Assembly (NCBI GenBank): GCA_031255275.1
Contig: JAIRSV010000035.1
Span: 1-9,240, forward strand
Direction of reading: 5' to 3'
Origin: Proteiniphilum sp.
GTDB taxonomy: Bacteria > Bacteroidota > Bacteroidia > Bacteroidales > Dysgonomonadaceae
DNA length: 9,240 nt
Made by a program: the position numbers and the translations under genes. A model generated the notes under the pieces. That model saw only the letters and a list, made by a program, of their open reading frames with translations, did not search any database and was not told the origin of the DNA. Below, in pieces: positions 1 through 6,687 of the stretch; within the stretch, counting starts at the first letter, position 1; each line of letters begins with the position of its first letter.

Positions 1-215
1 TGCAGGTTGGCTGCCTCGTTGAAAGGGATATTCCCGATAAGTATACCGAATCCGATAGGAATTAACAGGAGGGGTTCATATTCTTTTTTTACGGCAAGGT
101 AAATAAAGATCAACCCCACGAAGATCATAATAATATGTCCCGTTTCGGCATTGGCAAATCCGGTGTAGCCCCAGAACGTCCGCAGATTATCTGCTAATGA
201 TAATAGTGTATTCAT
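1..215 (-). CDS. mmdB: Na+-translocating decarboxylase beta subunit, N-terminal part (MmdB/OadB/GcdB family)
   Basis: This is the membrane subunit that couples biotin-borne CO2 release to Na+ export in methylmalonyl-CoA, oxaloacetate and glutaconyl-CoA decarboxylases. Only the first 71 codons are visible and the gene runs off the left edge; family members are usually about 370-430 residues. The ATG is at 213-215. The visible protein contains the family-typical stretch GYTGFANAETGH (residues 16-27), followed by two hydrophobic segments (about 27-42 and 48-62) separated by the basic/acidic turn KKEYEP. The start lies 15 nt after the mmdC stop with no promoter between, so it is translated from the same message. 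The decarboxylase type is assigned from the neighbours mce and mmdA, since the beta subunit alone does not show the substrate. The family assignment is firm; the substrate assignment is inference from context. Confidence 0.93.
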   Translation of the reverse strand, partial: MNTLLSLADNLRTFWGYTGFANAETGHIIMIFVGLIFIYLAVKKEYEPLLLIPIGFGILIGNIPFNEAANL

Positions 216-230
216 ACTCAATCCCGGATT

Positions 231-653
231 TTATTCAATGACTGCGAGATTGGCCCCTTCAAGAACCGAATCTCCTTTCTGGACAAGAATTTCCGCTACT
301 TTTCCGTTTCCGTTGGCAAGGATGTTATTCTCCATTTTCATTGCCTCAAGGATCATCAGGGTCTGTCCTTTCTTTACCGTATCACCCACCTTGCAGCGAA
401 TATCCAGTATGACGCCCGGAAGCGGGGAGTGAATGGTATTTTTCCCGGAAGAACCGGAGGGTCTTGTCACGAGGGGGGTAGGCCCCGCGGGGGCGGCCTG
501 ACGTTGTACTACTGCTTTCGGTTTCTTTACTTTCGGCGTCATTTCAACCGTGTAGGGCGTACCGTTTACTTCAAGTTCCACAAGCTCGTTGTCCGATTTG
601 GTAACCACTACCCTGTAAGGGGCTCCGTTGATTTTATAATTGAACTCTTTCAT
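231..653 (-). CDS. mmdC: Biotin carboxyl carrier subunit of methylmalonyl-CoA decarboxylase
   Basis: A 140-residue biotinyl protein that carries CO2 from the carboxyltransferase (MmdA) to the membrane pump (MmdB). Residues 1-40 form a short N-terminal region rich in beta-type sequence, residues 41-70 a Pro/Ala/Lys linker, and residues 73-140 a biotin/lipoyl attachment domain. The biotinylation motif EAMKMEN lies at residues 103-109, giving K106 as the biotinylated lysine. IHSPLPG at residues 74-80 is the usual entry to this domain. The linker is moderate in length compared with long Pro-Ala linkers in some OadA proteins, and the carrier is a separate polypeptide, as in Veillonella-type decarboxylases. 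The start is ATG at 651-653; upstream is A-rich without a Shine-Dalgarno, as is usual in Bacteroidota. It follows the OadG-fusion gene after 93 nt and precedes mmdB by 15 nt. Confidence 0.95.
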   Translation of the reverse strand: MKEFNYKINGAPYRVVVTKSDNELVELEVNGTPYTVEMTPKVKKPKAVVQRQAAPAGPTPLVTRPSGSSGKNTIHSPLPGVILDIRCKVGDTVKKGQTLMILEAMKMENNILANGNGKVAEILVQKGDSVLEGANLAVIE

Positions 654-746
654 ATAATTGGTTTATTTTTTTCTTTCCGCTCTTCATTGTCATTACAGGC
701 AAAAGGCCTGCTGCCGAAGTCCGGAAAAATATCCTTATGCTTTAAT

Positions 747-1652
747 CTATTTTGGTAATTCTCTTAACGATTGCCGTTTGGCGTTCCAGGGAGAGTAATT
801 TCTCTTCACATGCTGAATGGTGAGGATCGTAGATTCCAGATCGTGCTGATCTTCTCTCATCTCGTGAATGGCAGCGGAGATGGCAGCCAGTACTTCGCCG
901 GACAGGTGCGTATGGCTTCTCACGGCCGAAAGGGTGCCGCTTTGGGCTACTTTCCTTTCCGTCATTCCTTTGGCGATGTTTCCGGATAATTTAAAGAAGA
1001 AGTACAAAGCGATCAGCGCGGAAAACACTACCAGCATGGAGGTGATGGTGAGCATTGCTCCCAAAGTGTCGGTTTCCTGAAGAGTCACCACTTTGGGATT
1101 TTCTTCCAGAATGGCGTTATTGCTGCTGGGGGTCACCCTTTCGAGGTGAGTCCCAATCGTTTCGCCTTCTTCGCCGTACTTTGCACCATCCTTCAGATAA
1201 CCGTAAGTCTGGTTGGCCAACATTCCCGCCGGGATCACAATCTCGTCCAGCAATGTTCTCCCGTCGTTGTCATACAGTGCGATATAGTTCTCTTTCGCCG
1301 GATCGAGCTTGAAGCTCACATGAAACGTTCCGTTGAAAGGTTCGTCATCCGCCCAGAACAAAGCATGTTGATGGGGAGGGATCTTGGTGAGGACGTCTCC
1401 GCGGGGAATCGGATACTTTTTCGGGTTATTGCGGTCGTTGGTGAGGTACCGCCCTCCCAGATCCTGCGTCTTCGCTGTATTGTTGTATATTTCGATCCAT
1501 CCGTTCCGTTTTCCGAAATCATCCATATAGCTGTTTTCGTTGACAACCATGACCTCGTTGATGACCCACGCCGGATTCTTCTGTTTGGATGCGCATCCGG
1601 AGGATAACAATATGACGGCGGAAAGAAATAATGCTATTTTAAAAATTCTCAT
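747..1652 (-). CDS. Lamin-tail domain / OadG fusion lipoprotein, gamma (delta) subunit of the Na+-pumping decarboxylase
   Basis: A 301-residue protein combining three parts. Residues 1-20 are a lipoprotein-type signal (hydrophobic core then LSSGC, candidate lipidated C20; the -3 position is Ser, a loose lipobox). Residues about 28-180 resemble a lamin-tail (LTD) beta-sandwich: INEVMVVNEN, then NGWIEIYNNT, then IPPHQHALFWADD, then YIALYDNDGRTLLDEI. Residues about 199-222 are a single membrane span, followed by a cytoplasmic tail whose LAAISAAIHEM and NYSPWNAKRQSLRELPK parts match the C-terminus of OadG/MmdD gamma subunits. The gamma subunit tethers the soluble carboxyltransferase to the membrane pump. 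The predicted topology is LTD outside, tail inside. A TTG two codons upstream (1656-1658) would add MS; I prefer the ATG at 1650-1652 because the signal peptide then begins MRIFK. It lies 12 nt after mmdA. The LTD role is unknown to me. Confidence 0.88.
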   Translation of the reverse strand: MRIFKIALFLSAVILLSSGCASKQKNPAWVINEVMVVNENSYMDDFGKRNGWIEIYNNTAKTQDLGGRYLTNDRNNPKKYPIPRGDVLTKIPPHQHALFWADDEPFNGTFHVSFKLDPAKENYIALYDNDGRTLLDEIVIPAGMLANQTYGYLKDGAKYGEEGETIGTHLERVTPSSNNAILEENPKVVTLQETDTLGAMLTITSMLVVFSALIALYFFFKLSGNIAKGMTERKVAQSGTLSAVRSHTHLSGEVLAAISAAIHEMREDQHDLESTILTIQHVKRNYSPWNAKRQSLRELPK

Positions 1653-1664
1653 ACTCAACTGTTT

Positions 1665-3227
1665 TTAAAGAGGTAGATTGTCGTGCTTTTTGGGCGGGTT
1701 CTGCAATTTCTTGGTTTGCAGCTGCTGCAGGGCACGAATGACACGGAAACGGGTGTTCCGCGGCTCAATCACGTCGTCGATATATCCGTAGCGGGCGGCT
1801 ACATAGGGGTTGGTGAAGAGATCGTCATACTCTTTCTTCTTTTCCTCCTTCACGGCGGCCCTCTTTTCGGAATCTTTTTCGGCGGAGATTTCTTTGCTGT
1901 AAAGTACCTCTACGGCTCCGTCGGCTCCCATAACGGCTATTTCGGCCGTAGGCCATGCATAGTTGATGTCGCCCCTGAGCTGTTTGCAGCTCATCACAAT
2001 GTGCGCGCCTCCGTATGATTTGCGCAATGTGACGGTTATTTTCGGTACGGTAGCTTCGCCGTAAGCGTAGAGCAGTTTGGCGCCGTGGGTGATCACGCCT
2101 CCGTATTCCTGTCCCGTGCCGGGAAGGAAGCCGGGAACGTCCACCAGTGAAACGATCGGGATGTTGAAGGCATCGCAGAAGCGTACGAAACGGGCTGCCT
2201 TGCGCGAAGCGTTGATGTCGAGCACGCCGGCAAGGAATTTGGGCTGATTGGCCACGATGCCGACCGATGCGCCGTTGAAGCGGGCAAAGCCTACGATTAT
2301 ATTTTTCGCGTAATCTGCATGTACCTCCAGAAATTCGCCCTTGTCGATGATGGCGCCGATCACTTCGTACATATCGTACGGTTTATTGGGACTGTCGGGG
2401 ATGATTTCGTTGAGTCCGTCATCCAGCCGGTCGATCGGATCGTCACTGGATTGCAGAGGCGCTTCTTCCAGATTGTTCTGGGGTATATAGCTGAGCAGTT
2501 GGCGGATCAGCTTCATTCCGTCTTCTTCGGTCTGTACCTGGAACTGGGAAACGCCTGACCGGGAGGAGTGTACCGAGGCTCCTCCCAGCTGTTCCTGCGT
2601 AACGTCTTCGCCCGTAACGGTTTTTACTACCTTGGGGCCGGTAAGGAACATGTAGGATGTTCCCTGGGTCATGATGATGAAGTCGGTGAGAGCGGGGGAA
2701 TAAACGGCTCCTCCGGCGCAGGGGCCGAAGATTCCCGATATTTGGGGTATCACGCCTGACGCCAGGATGTTGCGCTGGAATATTTCGGCATAACCGCTCA
2801 GTGCGTTGATGCCTTCCTGAATACGGGCACCGCCGGAGTCGTTGATGCCGATGACGGGGGCACCCATTTTCATTGCCTGATCCATTACCTTACAGATCTT
2901 TTGTGCATGCATCTCGGACAGGGATCCGCCGGAGACGGTGAAATCCTGTGCGAAAACATAGACAAGCCGACCGTGAATGGTTCCGTAACCTGTTACCACT
3001 CCGTCTCCGAGGAATTTGTTTTTTTCCATTCCGAAGTTGACGCTGCGGTGCTCCACGAACATGTCAAATTCCTCAAAACTTCCTTCGTCCAGAAGCATGG
3101 TAATTCTTTCACGTGCCGTGTACTTTCCTTTGAGGTGTTGCGATTCGATTCTCTTCTCGCCACCTCCCAAACGAGCTTTCTCACGAAGTTGAATAAGCTC
3201 TTTTACTTTTTCGAGTTGGTTGCTCAT
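1665..3227 (-). CDS. mmdA: Methylmalonyl-CoA decarboxylase alpha subunit (acyl-CoA carboxyltransferase)
   Basis: A 520-residue carboxyltransferase that moves the carboxyl group of methylmalonyl-CoA to biotin on MmdC, leaving propionyl-CoA. It is full length for the MmdA/PccB/GcdA group (about 510-520). Two crotonase-like halves are visible. The N-half carries the oxyanion-hole region NDSGGARIQEG (residues 129-139) and GPCAGGAVYSPALTDF (168-183). The C-half carries DVPGFLPGTGQEYGG (363-377) followed by SYGGAHIVMSCK (404-415) and YAWPTAEIAVMG (423-434). The C-terminus PPKKHDNLPL resembles the KKHGNIPL ending common in this group. The start is ATG at 3225-3227, giving MSNQLEKV. The sequence alone cannot separate methylmalonyl-CoA decarboxylase from a propionyl-CoA carboxylase beta chain; the adjacent mce, OadG-like, biotin carrier and beta-pump genes, and the absence here of a biotin carboxylase gene, favour the decarboxylase. 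Confidence 0.95.
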   Translation of the reverse strand: MSNQLEKVKELIQLREKARLGGGEKRIESQHLKGKYTARERITMLLDEGSFEEFDMFVEHRSVNFGMEKNKFLGDGVVTGYGTIHGRLVYVFAQDFTVSGGSLSEMHAQKICKVMDQAMKMGAPVIGINDSGGARIQEGINALSGYAEIFQRNILASGVIPQISGIFGPCAGGAVYSPALTDFIIMTQGTSYMFLTGPKVVKTVTGEDVTQEQLGGASVHSSRSGVSQFQVQTEEDGMKLIRQLLSYIPQNNLEEAPLQSSDDPIDRLDDGLNEIIPDSPNKPYDMYEVIGAIIDKGEFLEVHADYAKNIIVGFARFNGASVGIVANQPKFLAGVLDINASRKAARFVRFCDAFNIPIVSLVDVPGFLPGTGQEYGGVITHGAKLLYAYGEATVPKITVTLRKSYGGAHIVMSCKQLRGDINYAWPTAEIAVMGADGAVEVLYSKEISAEKDSEKRAAVKEEKKKEYDDLFTNPYVAARYGYIDDVIEPRNTRFRVIRALQQLQTKKLQNPPKKHDNLPL

Positions 3228-3467
3228 ATAAATAATGTTATTTTAAAAACGAAACAGATTTTCGTAACGGTTCTTTTACTTCCGTGCCTCGCCGAAATTC
3301 AAACGGGTTTAATACCGGTTCGGGGTCTCCGCTGAACTTTGCCGGATGCCGAAACAGCGGGACAAAGTCTGAAGAGCGGATGTAATTGAGCCGTATAGCC
3401 TGACTTATTGTTGATATAAAAATTCTCTGAATAATTAAAGGAGCCGGGGAATGGATTCCGCCGGGTT
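3228..3467. other. 240-nt spacer between mce and mmdA
   Basis: This gap inside an otherwise compact cluster contains no TAnnTTTG element on the minus strand and no terminator-like hairpin, so mce and mmdA are probably on one transcript. An open minus-strand frame of 82 codons (3238-3486) crosses it, but it begins inside mce in another frame and resembles nothing I recognise. I do not call it a gene. The spacer could be a long untranslated linker, a processing region or remnant sequence. Confidence 0.5.
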
Positions 3468-3875
3468 CTATTCGGGATGTTCGCACAATTCGGTGAGGAC
3501 GCTGCCGGTGGATTTGGGGTGCAGGAATGCGATGTGCAGTCCTTCGGCGCCGCTGCGCGCTTCCCGGTCTATCAGCCGTACGCCTTTACCTTCGAGTTCC
3601 TTCAGGGCGCCATTCACATTTTCCGTGGCATAGGCGATGTGATGTATCCCTTCACCTCTTTTCTCGATGAATTTGGCGATGGTACTCTCTTCGGCGGTCG
3701 GTTCCAGTAATTCTATCTTGGTCTGGCCGACCATGAAAAATGCGGTTTTTACCTTTTGATCTTCTACGGTCTCGACGTTGTAGCACTTTAGCCCCAGAAC
3801 GCCTTCGTAATACGGAAGCTGTTCTTCAATGCTTTTTACAGCTATCCCGATGTGTTCGATATGTGTAATCTTCAT
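3468..3875 (-). CDS. mce: Methylmalonyl-CoA epimerase
   Basis: A 135-residue enzyme that interconverts the (R) and (S) forms of methylmalonyl-CoA, linking the B12-dependent mutase (not in this window) to the decarboxylase encoded next to it. It is a single vicinal-oxygen-chelate protein made of two glyoxalase-like modules and has the normal family length. Likely metal-site residues are H8 in ITHIEHIGIAV, E55 in KIELLEP, H78/H79 in EGIHHIAY and E129 in LTELCEH; the pattern H...E/Q...H...E is that of the family, and the exact ligand among H78/H79 is not certain. The start ATG at 3873-3875 yields MKITHIEHIG, the canonical N-terminus. It is the first gene of the methylmalonyl-CoA decarboxylase cluster, with a promoter -7 element about 30 nt upstream. 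Confidence 0.95.
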   Translation of the reverse strand: MKITHIEHIGIAVKSIEEQLPYYEGVLGLKCYNVETVEDQKVKTAFFMVGQTKIELLEPTAEESTIAKFIEKRGEGIHHIAYATENVNGALKELEGKGVRLIDREARSGAEGLHIAFLHPKSTGSVLTELCEHPE

Positions 3876-3903
3876 ATAATTTCGATTATTTAAAATTCGA
3901 CTG

Positions 3904-3911
3904 CAAATGTA
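3904..3911 (-). promoter_or_regulatory. Probable -7 element for the mce-mmdA-mmdC-mmdB unit
   Basis: Read on the minus strand this is TACATTTG, an exact match to the Bacteroidota -7 consensus TAnnTTTG. It ends 28 nt before the mce ATG, a normal leader length. No clean TTTG is seen at the -33 position; only a T-rich stretch lies upstream, so the upstream half is weak. It sits in the 104-nt gap between pfkA and mce, which suggests the decarboxylase cluster can be transcribed separately from pfkA. Confidence 0.55.
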
Positions 3912-3979
3912 CTTCTTTCAATTATAAAAAGGAATAAAAATATGTATTTATTTTTCGGAGGAGATGAATCGGTGCGGTG

Positions 3980-4963
3980 TCATATTGATGAGATGCGCAG
4001 TACGCTCAACATTTCTTCGCTGATTTCCCGGTCTTTCTTTATCGCTCTCTTGAAGGGGACGTATACGATTTCGTTTTCGCGGATGCCGATCATCACGTTC
4101 CGTTGATTTTCCATCAGTGCCTGTATGGCGGCAATGCCCATGCGGCTGGCGAGGATGCGGTCTTGTGCCGTGGGCGATCCGCCGCGCTGCAGGTGGCCGA
4201 GTATGGAAACGCGTACATCGTATTGGGGGTATTCCGTCTTTACGCGTTCGGCCAGTTTCATGGCTCCGCCGATTACATCGCTTTCGGTGACGAGTACCAT
4301 GCTGCTGCTTTTCGACTTGCGGAAGCCTTGCTCGATGAGTTCGCCCAACTGGTCTTTTTCGATGCTTATTTCGGGGATGATTGCTGCTTCGGCGCCTGAG
4401 GCTATGGCGCTGTTGAGCGCCAGGTAACCGCAATTGCGTCCCATTACTTCCACGAAGAAGAGCCGTTCGTGCGAAGTGGCCGTGTCGCGTATTTTGTCCA
4501 TCGCTTTCATGATGGTATTCAGCGCCGTGTCGTATCCTATTGTCGTATCGGTGCCGCTCAGGTCGTTGTCGATGGTGCCGGGGAGTCCTACGACGGGGAT
4601 GTTGTATTCGCCGGCAAAAATACCGGCTCCTGTGAGGGAGCCGTCACCGCCGATCACTACCAGCGCTTCGATGCCGTGCTTTCGCATGTTTTCGTAGGCG
4701 ATCCTGCGCCCTTCTTCGGTCATGAATTCTGCCGAACGGGCTGTTTTCAGTATCGTTCCGCCCTGCTGGATGATGTTGCTTACGCTGTTGGTTTTAAATT
4801 CTTCTATTTCGTCGGAGATGAGGCCTTTGTATCCTCGGTAGATTCCGTAGACCTTCATGCTGTTGAATATTCCGGCGCGCGCTACCGCACGGATGGCGGC
4901 ATTCATGCCCGGCGCATCGCCGCCTGAGGTGAGAATCCCCACACTTTTTATGTTAGACTCCAT
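3980..4963 (-). CDS. pfkA: ATP-dependent 6-phosphofructokinase
   Basis: A 327-residue cytoplasmic glycolytic enzyme that phosphorylates fructose 6-phosphate to fructose 1,6-bisphosphate. Motifs run in family order: GILTSGGDAPGMNAAIR (residues 9-25, phosphate binding), GGDGSLTG (105-112), PGTIDND (128-134, catalytic D132 by comparison with D127 of E. coli PfkA), VEVMGRNCGYLAL (171-183) and LGHLQRGGSPTAQDR (255-269). G108 and G129 correspond to the two glycines (104 and 124 in E. coli) that mark ATP use; pyrophosphate-dependent enzymes usually have Asp and Lys there. The length is normal for a bacterial type A enzyme. The start is ATG at 4961-4963; no closer in-frame Met precedes the SVGILTSGG strand. 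It lies 95 nt after ispH with its own promoter. Confidence 0.97.
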   Translation of the reverse strand: MESNIKSVGILTSGGDAPGMNAAIRAVARAGIFNSMKVYGIYRGYKGLISDEIEEFKTNSVSNIIQQGGTILKTARSAEFMTEEGRRIAYENMRKHGIEALVVIGGDGSLTGAGIFAGEYNIPVVGLPGTIDNDLSGTDTTIGYDTALNTIMKAMDKIRDTATSHERLFFVEVMGRNCGYLALNSAIASGAEAAIIPEISIEKDQLGELIEQGFRKSKSSSMVLVTESDVIGGAMKLAERVKTEYPQYDVRVSILGHLQRGGSPTAQDRILASRMGIAAIQALMENQRNVMIGIRENEIVYVPFKRAIKKDREISEEMLSVLRISSI

Positions 4964-5042
4964 ATTTGAACTGTTTACCTTTTGATTATTTGCAGGTTAT
5001 TTATCCGCTTTCCTTTTGAAATTCCCTTTGAGCTATGAGCCG

Positions 5043-5074
5043 CAAAGATAGGTTTTTTTTAATGATGCAACAAA
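5043..5074 (-). promoter_or_regulatory. Canonical Bacteroidota promoter for pfkA, overlapping the end of ispH
   Basis: On the minus strand the sequence reads TTTG (5074-5071), 20 nt of spacer, then TATCTTTG (5050-5043). This matches the Bacteroidota sigma-ABfr pattern TTTG-N19-21-TAnnTTTG exactly. The -33 half lies within the last codons of ispH (the Leu-Leu region before the stop at 5059-5061). Transcription would begin around 5036, giving pfkA a leader of roughly 70 nt. Confidence 0.75.
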
Positions 5075-5931
5075 TAAAAGATGTTTTCGGCGACGGATTC
5101 CATCTGCCACATGGGGGTGGATGTGGCTCCGCAGATGCCTATCCTGAGGCCCTCTTTGAGCAGCGAGGGGTCGATCTCGCCGGGGTGGTGGATGAGGTAG
5201 GAGGCGGGGTTTTTTTTCCGACATTCGGCGAACAGTACTTTGCCGTTGGAGCTTTTCTCTCCGGCGATGAAGAATATGAGGTCGTGTTTTTCTGCGAACT
5301 CGCGGATGTTGGGGATTCTGTTTGATACGTGCCGGCAGATGGTGTCGTGAAATTCAAACCGGGCGCCGTTCTTCATGCGGGATCCGATCAGTTCGCCCAC
5401 TTCACGGAAGCCTTCGAGCGATTTGGTGGTCTGGGAGAAGAGACTGATGTCTTTCGTAAAGTTGAGTTTCCCGATCTCTTCCTTGCTTTCTATGACGATG
5501 GCTGATCCGTCGGTCTGTCCCAGCAGACCGTTTACTTCGGCGTGTCCCTTTTTGCCGAAGATGACGATCTGGGCACCGTCGTTTCCGGCGGCATGTGTGT
5601 ATTTTTCCTTGATTCGTTTCTGTAATCTCAGCACTACGGGGCAGGAGGCGTCTATGAGTTCGATGTTGTTTCGCCGGGCGATTTCGTAGGTAACGGGCGG
5701 TTCGCCGTGTGCGCGAAGCAGTACGCGTACGTTTTTCAGTTCTTTGAACTGTTCGTGATTGACGGTGATCAGTCCCATTTTTTCCAGGCGTTCCACTTCT
5801 ATATTATTGTGTACGATGTCGCCCAGACAGTAGAGTGTGTTTCCTCTGCGCAGTTCTTCTTCTGCCTTGGAGATTGCCTTTGCTACTCCGAAGCAGCAGC
5901 CGGAAAGTCTGTCTATTTCGATTGAGTTCAT
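5059..5931 (-). CDS. ispH: 4-hydroxy-3-methylbut-2-enyl diphosphate reductase
   Basis: A 290-residue iron-sulfur reductase that makes IPP and DMAPP from HMBPP, the final step of the MEP pathway. The three cluster cysteines are C13 (in GCCFGV), C97 (in DASCPVV) and C199 (in HDTICRHVSNR). Substrate-contact motifs are GDIVHN (H41), RAHGEPP (H75), GKKGH (H130), SQTTKS (T168), KSSNGK (S227-S228-N229) and GATSTPMW (S271). All are in family order, and the Bacteroidota variants SSNG and ATSTP are present. The ATG at 5929-5931 overlaps the cmk stop (ATGA), which fixes the start. An upstream-open frame extending to 6360 is a shadow of cmk and is not part of the protein. A run of eight A (coding strand, residues K239-K240-N241) is present but in frame. 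Confidence 0.96.
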   Translation of the reverse strand: MNSIEIDRLSGCCFGVAKAISKAEEELRRGNTLYCLGDIVHNNIEVERLEKMGLITVNHEQFKELKNVRVLLRAHGEPPVTYEIARRNNIELIDASCPVVLRLQKRIKEKYTHAAGNDGAQIVIFGKKGHAEVNGLLGQTDGSAIVIESKEEIGKLNFTKDISLFSQTTKSLEGFREVGELIGSRMKNGARFEFHDTICRHVSNRIPNIREFAEKHDLIFFIAGEKSSNGKVLFAECRKKNPASYLIHHPGEIDPSLLKEGLRIGICGATSTPMWQMESVAENIFYLLHH

Positions 5932-6626
5932 TCCTTTGCCGGGATTCTGTGAAACATCTCCAGCGCCCACTGCAACTGTTCTCCGATGCCGGTGCGGGTG
6001 TTGTCGAGTTCTATGGCGTCGTCGGCCTTGCGCAGCGGGCTTTCGGCGCGTGTGGTGTCGCGCAGGTCGCGCTCCTTCACGGCGGCGAGTATTTCTTCGT
6101 AGGGGGGGGGAGTGATGCCGGCGGCTTTCATCTCGTCGAACCGGCGCTGTGCCCGTACTTCGGGCGGGGCGGTGAGGAAGAGTTTCAGCTCTGCGTCCGG
6201 AAAGACGACTGTGCCTATGTCGCGGCCGTCCATCACGATGCCTTTCGCTTTTCCCATTTCCTGCTGCCGGCGCACCAGCTCTTTCCGCACGAAGCCGAGC
6301 GTGCTTATCCGGCTGGCGCCGTCGGCGGCTTCCAGGGTGCGTATTTCGGTCTCCACACATTCTCCGTTGAGGCAGGTATCCTGTCCGCCGCGTGCATTGG
6401 GCGAGAAGGTTATGCTGATTTCCCGGATGTGTTTGCGAAGGGCTTCTTCATTGATTTCCGTCCCGGTGATCCATCCTTTCCGGATGGCGTGCAGGGCCAG
6501 GGCGCGATACATGGCGCCGCTGTCGATATAGGTGTAACCCAGTTTCCGGGCCAGGTCTCGGGCCATTGTGCTTTTGCCGCACGAGGAGAATCCGTCGATG
6601 GCAATGTTGATCTTTTTTGCGTGCAT
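5928..6626 (-). CDS. cmk: (d)CMP kinase
   Basis: A 232-residue cytidylate kinase that phosphorylates CMP and dCMP with ATP in nucleotide biosynthesis. The P-loop is GFSSCGKST (residues 12-20), a variant of the enterobacterial GPAGSGKST. DSGAMYRALA (35-44) is the NMP-binding motif, GIVMDGRDIGTVVFPDAE (129-146) the central strand and loop, and RDLRDTTRAESPL (186-198) the lid and CMP-specific arginine/serine region. The length is normal. Nine consecutive C on the coding strand (6102-6110) encode P173-P175, an unusual homopolymer in a core gene. The start ATG at 6624-6626 gives MHAKKINIAIDG. It lies 61 nt after the glycosylase-like gene, with no promoter element in the gap, and overlaps ispH by 4 nt. 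Confidence 0.96.
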   Translation of the reverse strand: MHAKKINIAIDGFSSCGKSTMARDLARKLGYTYIDSGAMYRALALHAIRKGWITGTEINEEALRKHIREISITFSPNARGGQDTCLNGECVETEIRTLEAADGASRISTLGFVRKELVRRQQEMGKAKGIVMDGRDIGTVVFPDAELKLFLTAPPEVRAQRRFDEMKAAGITPPPYEEILAAVKERDLRDTTRAESPLRKADDAIELDNTRTGIGEQLQWALEMFHRIPAKE

Positions 6627-6687
6627 AGTTTGATGTGCGATTTTCTTTGTTGTGATGTGCAGGGATGGGATGTTTGTGTGAACCGAT

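Noticed and set aside
3238..3486. 82-codon minus-strand frame between mce and mmdA
   Set aside because: It starts inside mce in another frame, has no recognisable family and has no start signal of its own.
3936..3955. AT-only hairpin AAAAATA/TATTTTT after pfkA as a terminator
   Set aside because: Seven A-T pairs only, with no GC in the stem. Too weak to call, although a T-rich stretch follows on the minus strand.
5210..5217. A8 run in ispH (codons AAA AAA AAC) resembling a -1 slippery heptamer
   Set aside because: IspH continues in frame with conserved motifs to the normal C-terminus, and the alternative frame (to 5033) is Pro/Arg-rich with no family match. Probably chance.
5059..6360. Long minus-strand frame that would give IspH a 143-residue Arg/His-rich N-terminal extension
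   Set aside because: The extension is the cmk gene read in another frame. IspH homology begins exactly at the ATG at 5931, which overlaps the cmk stop.
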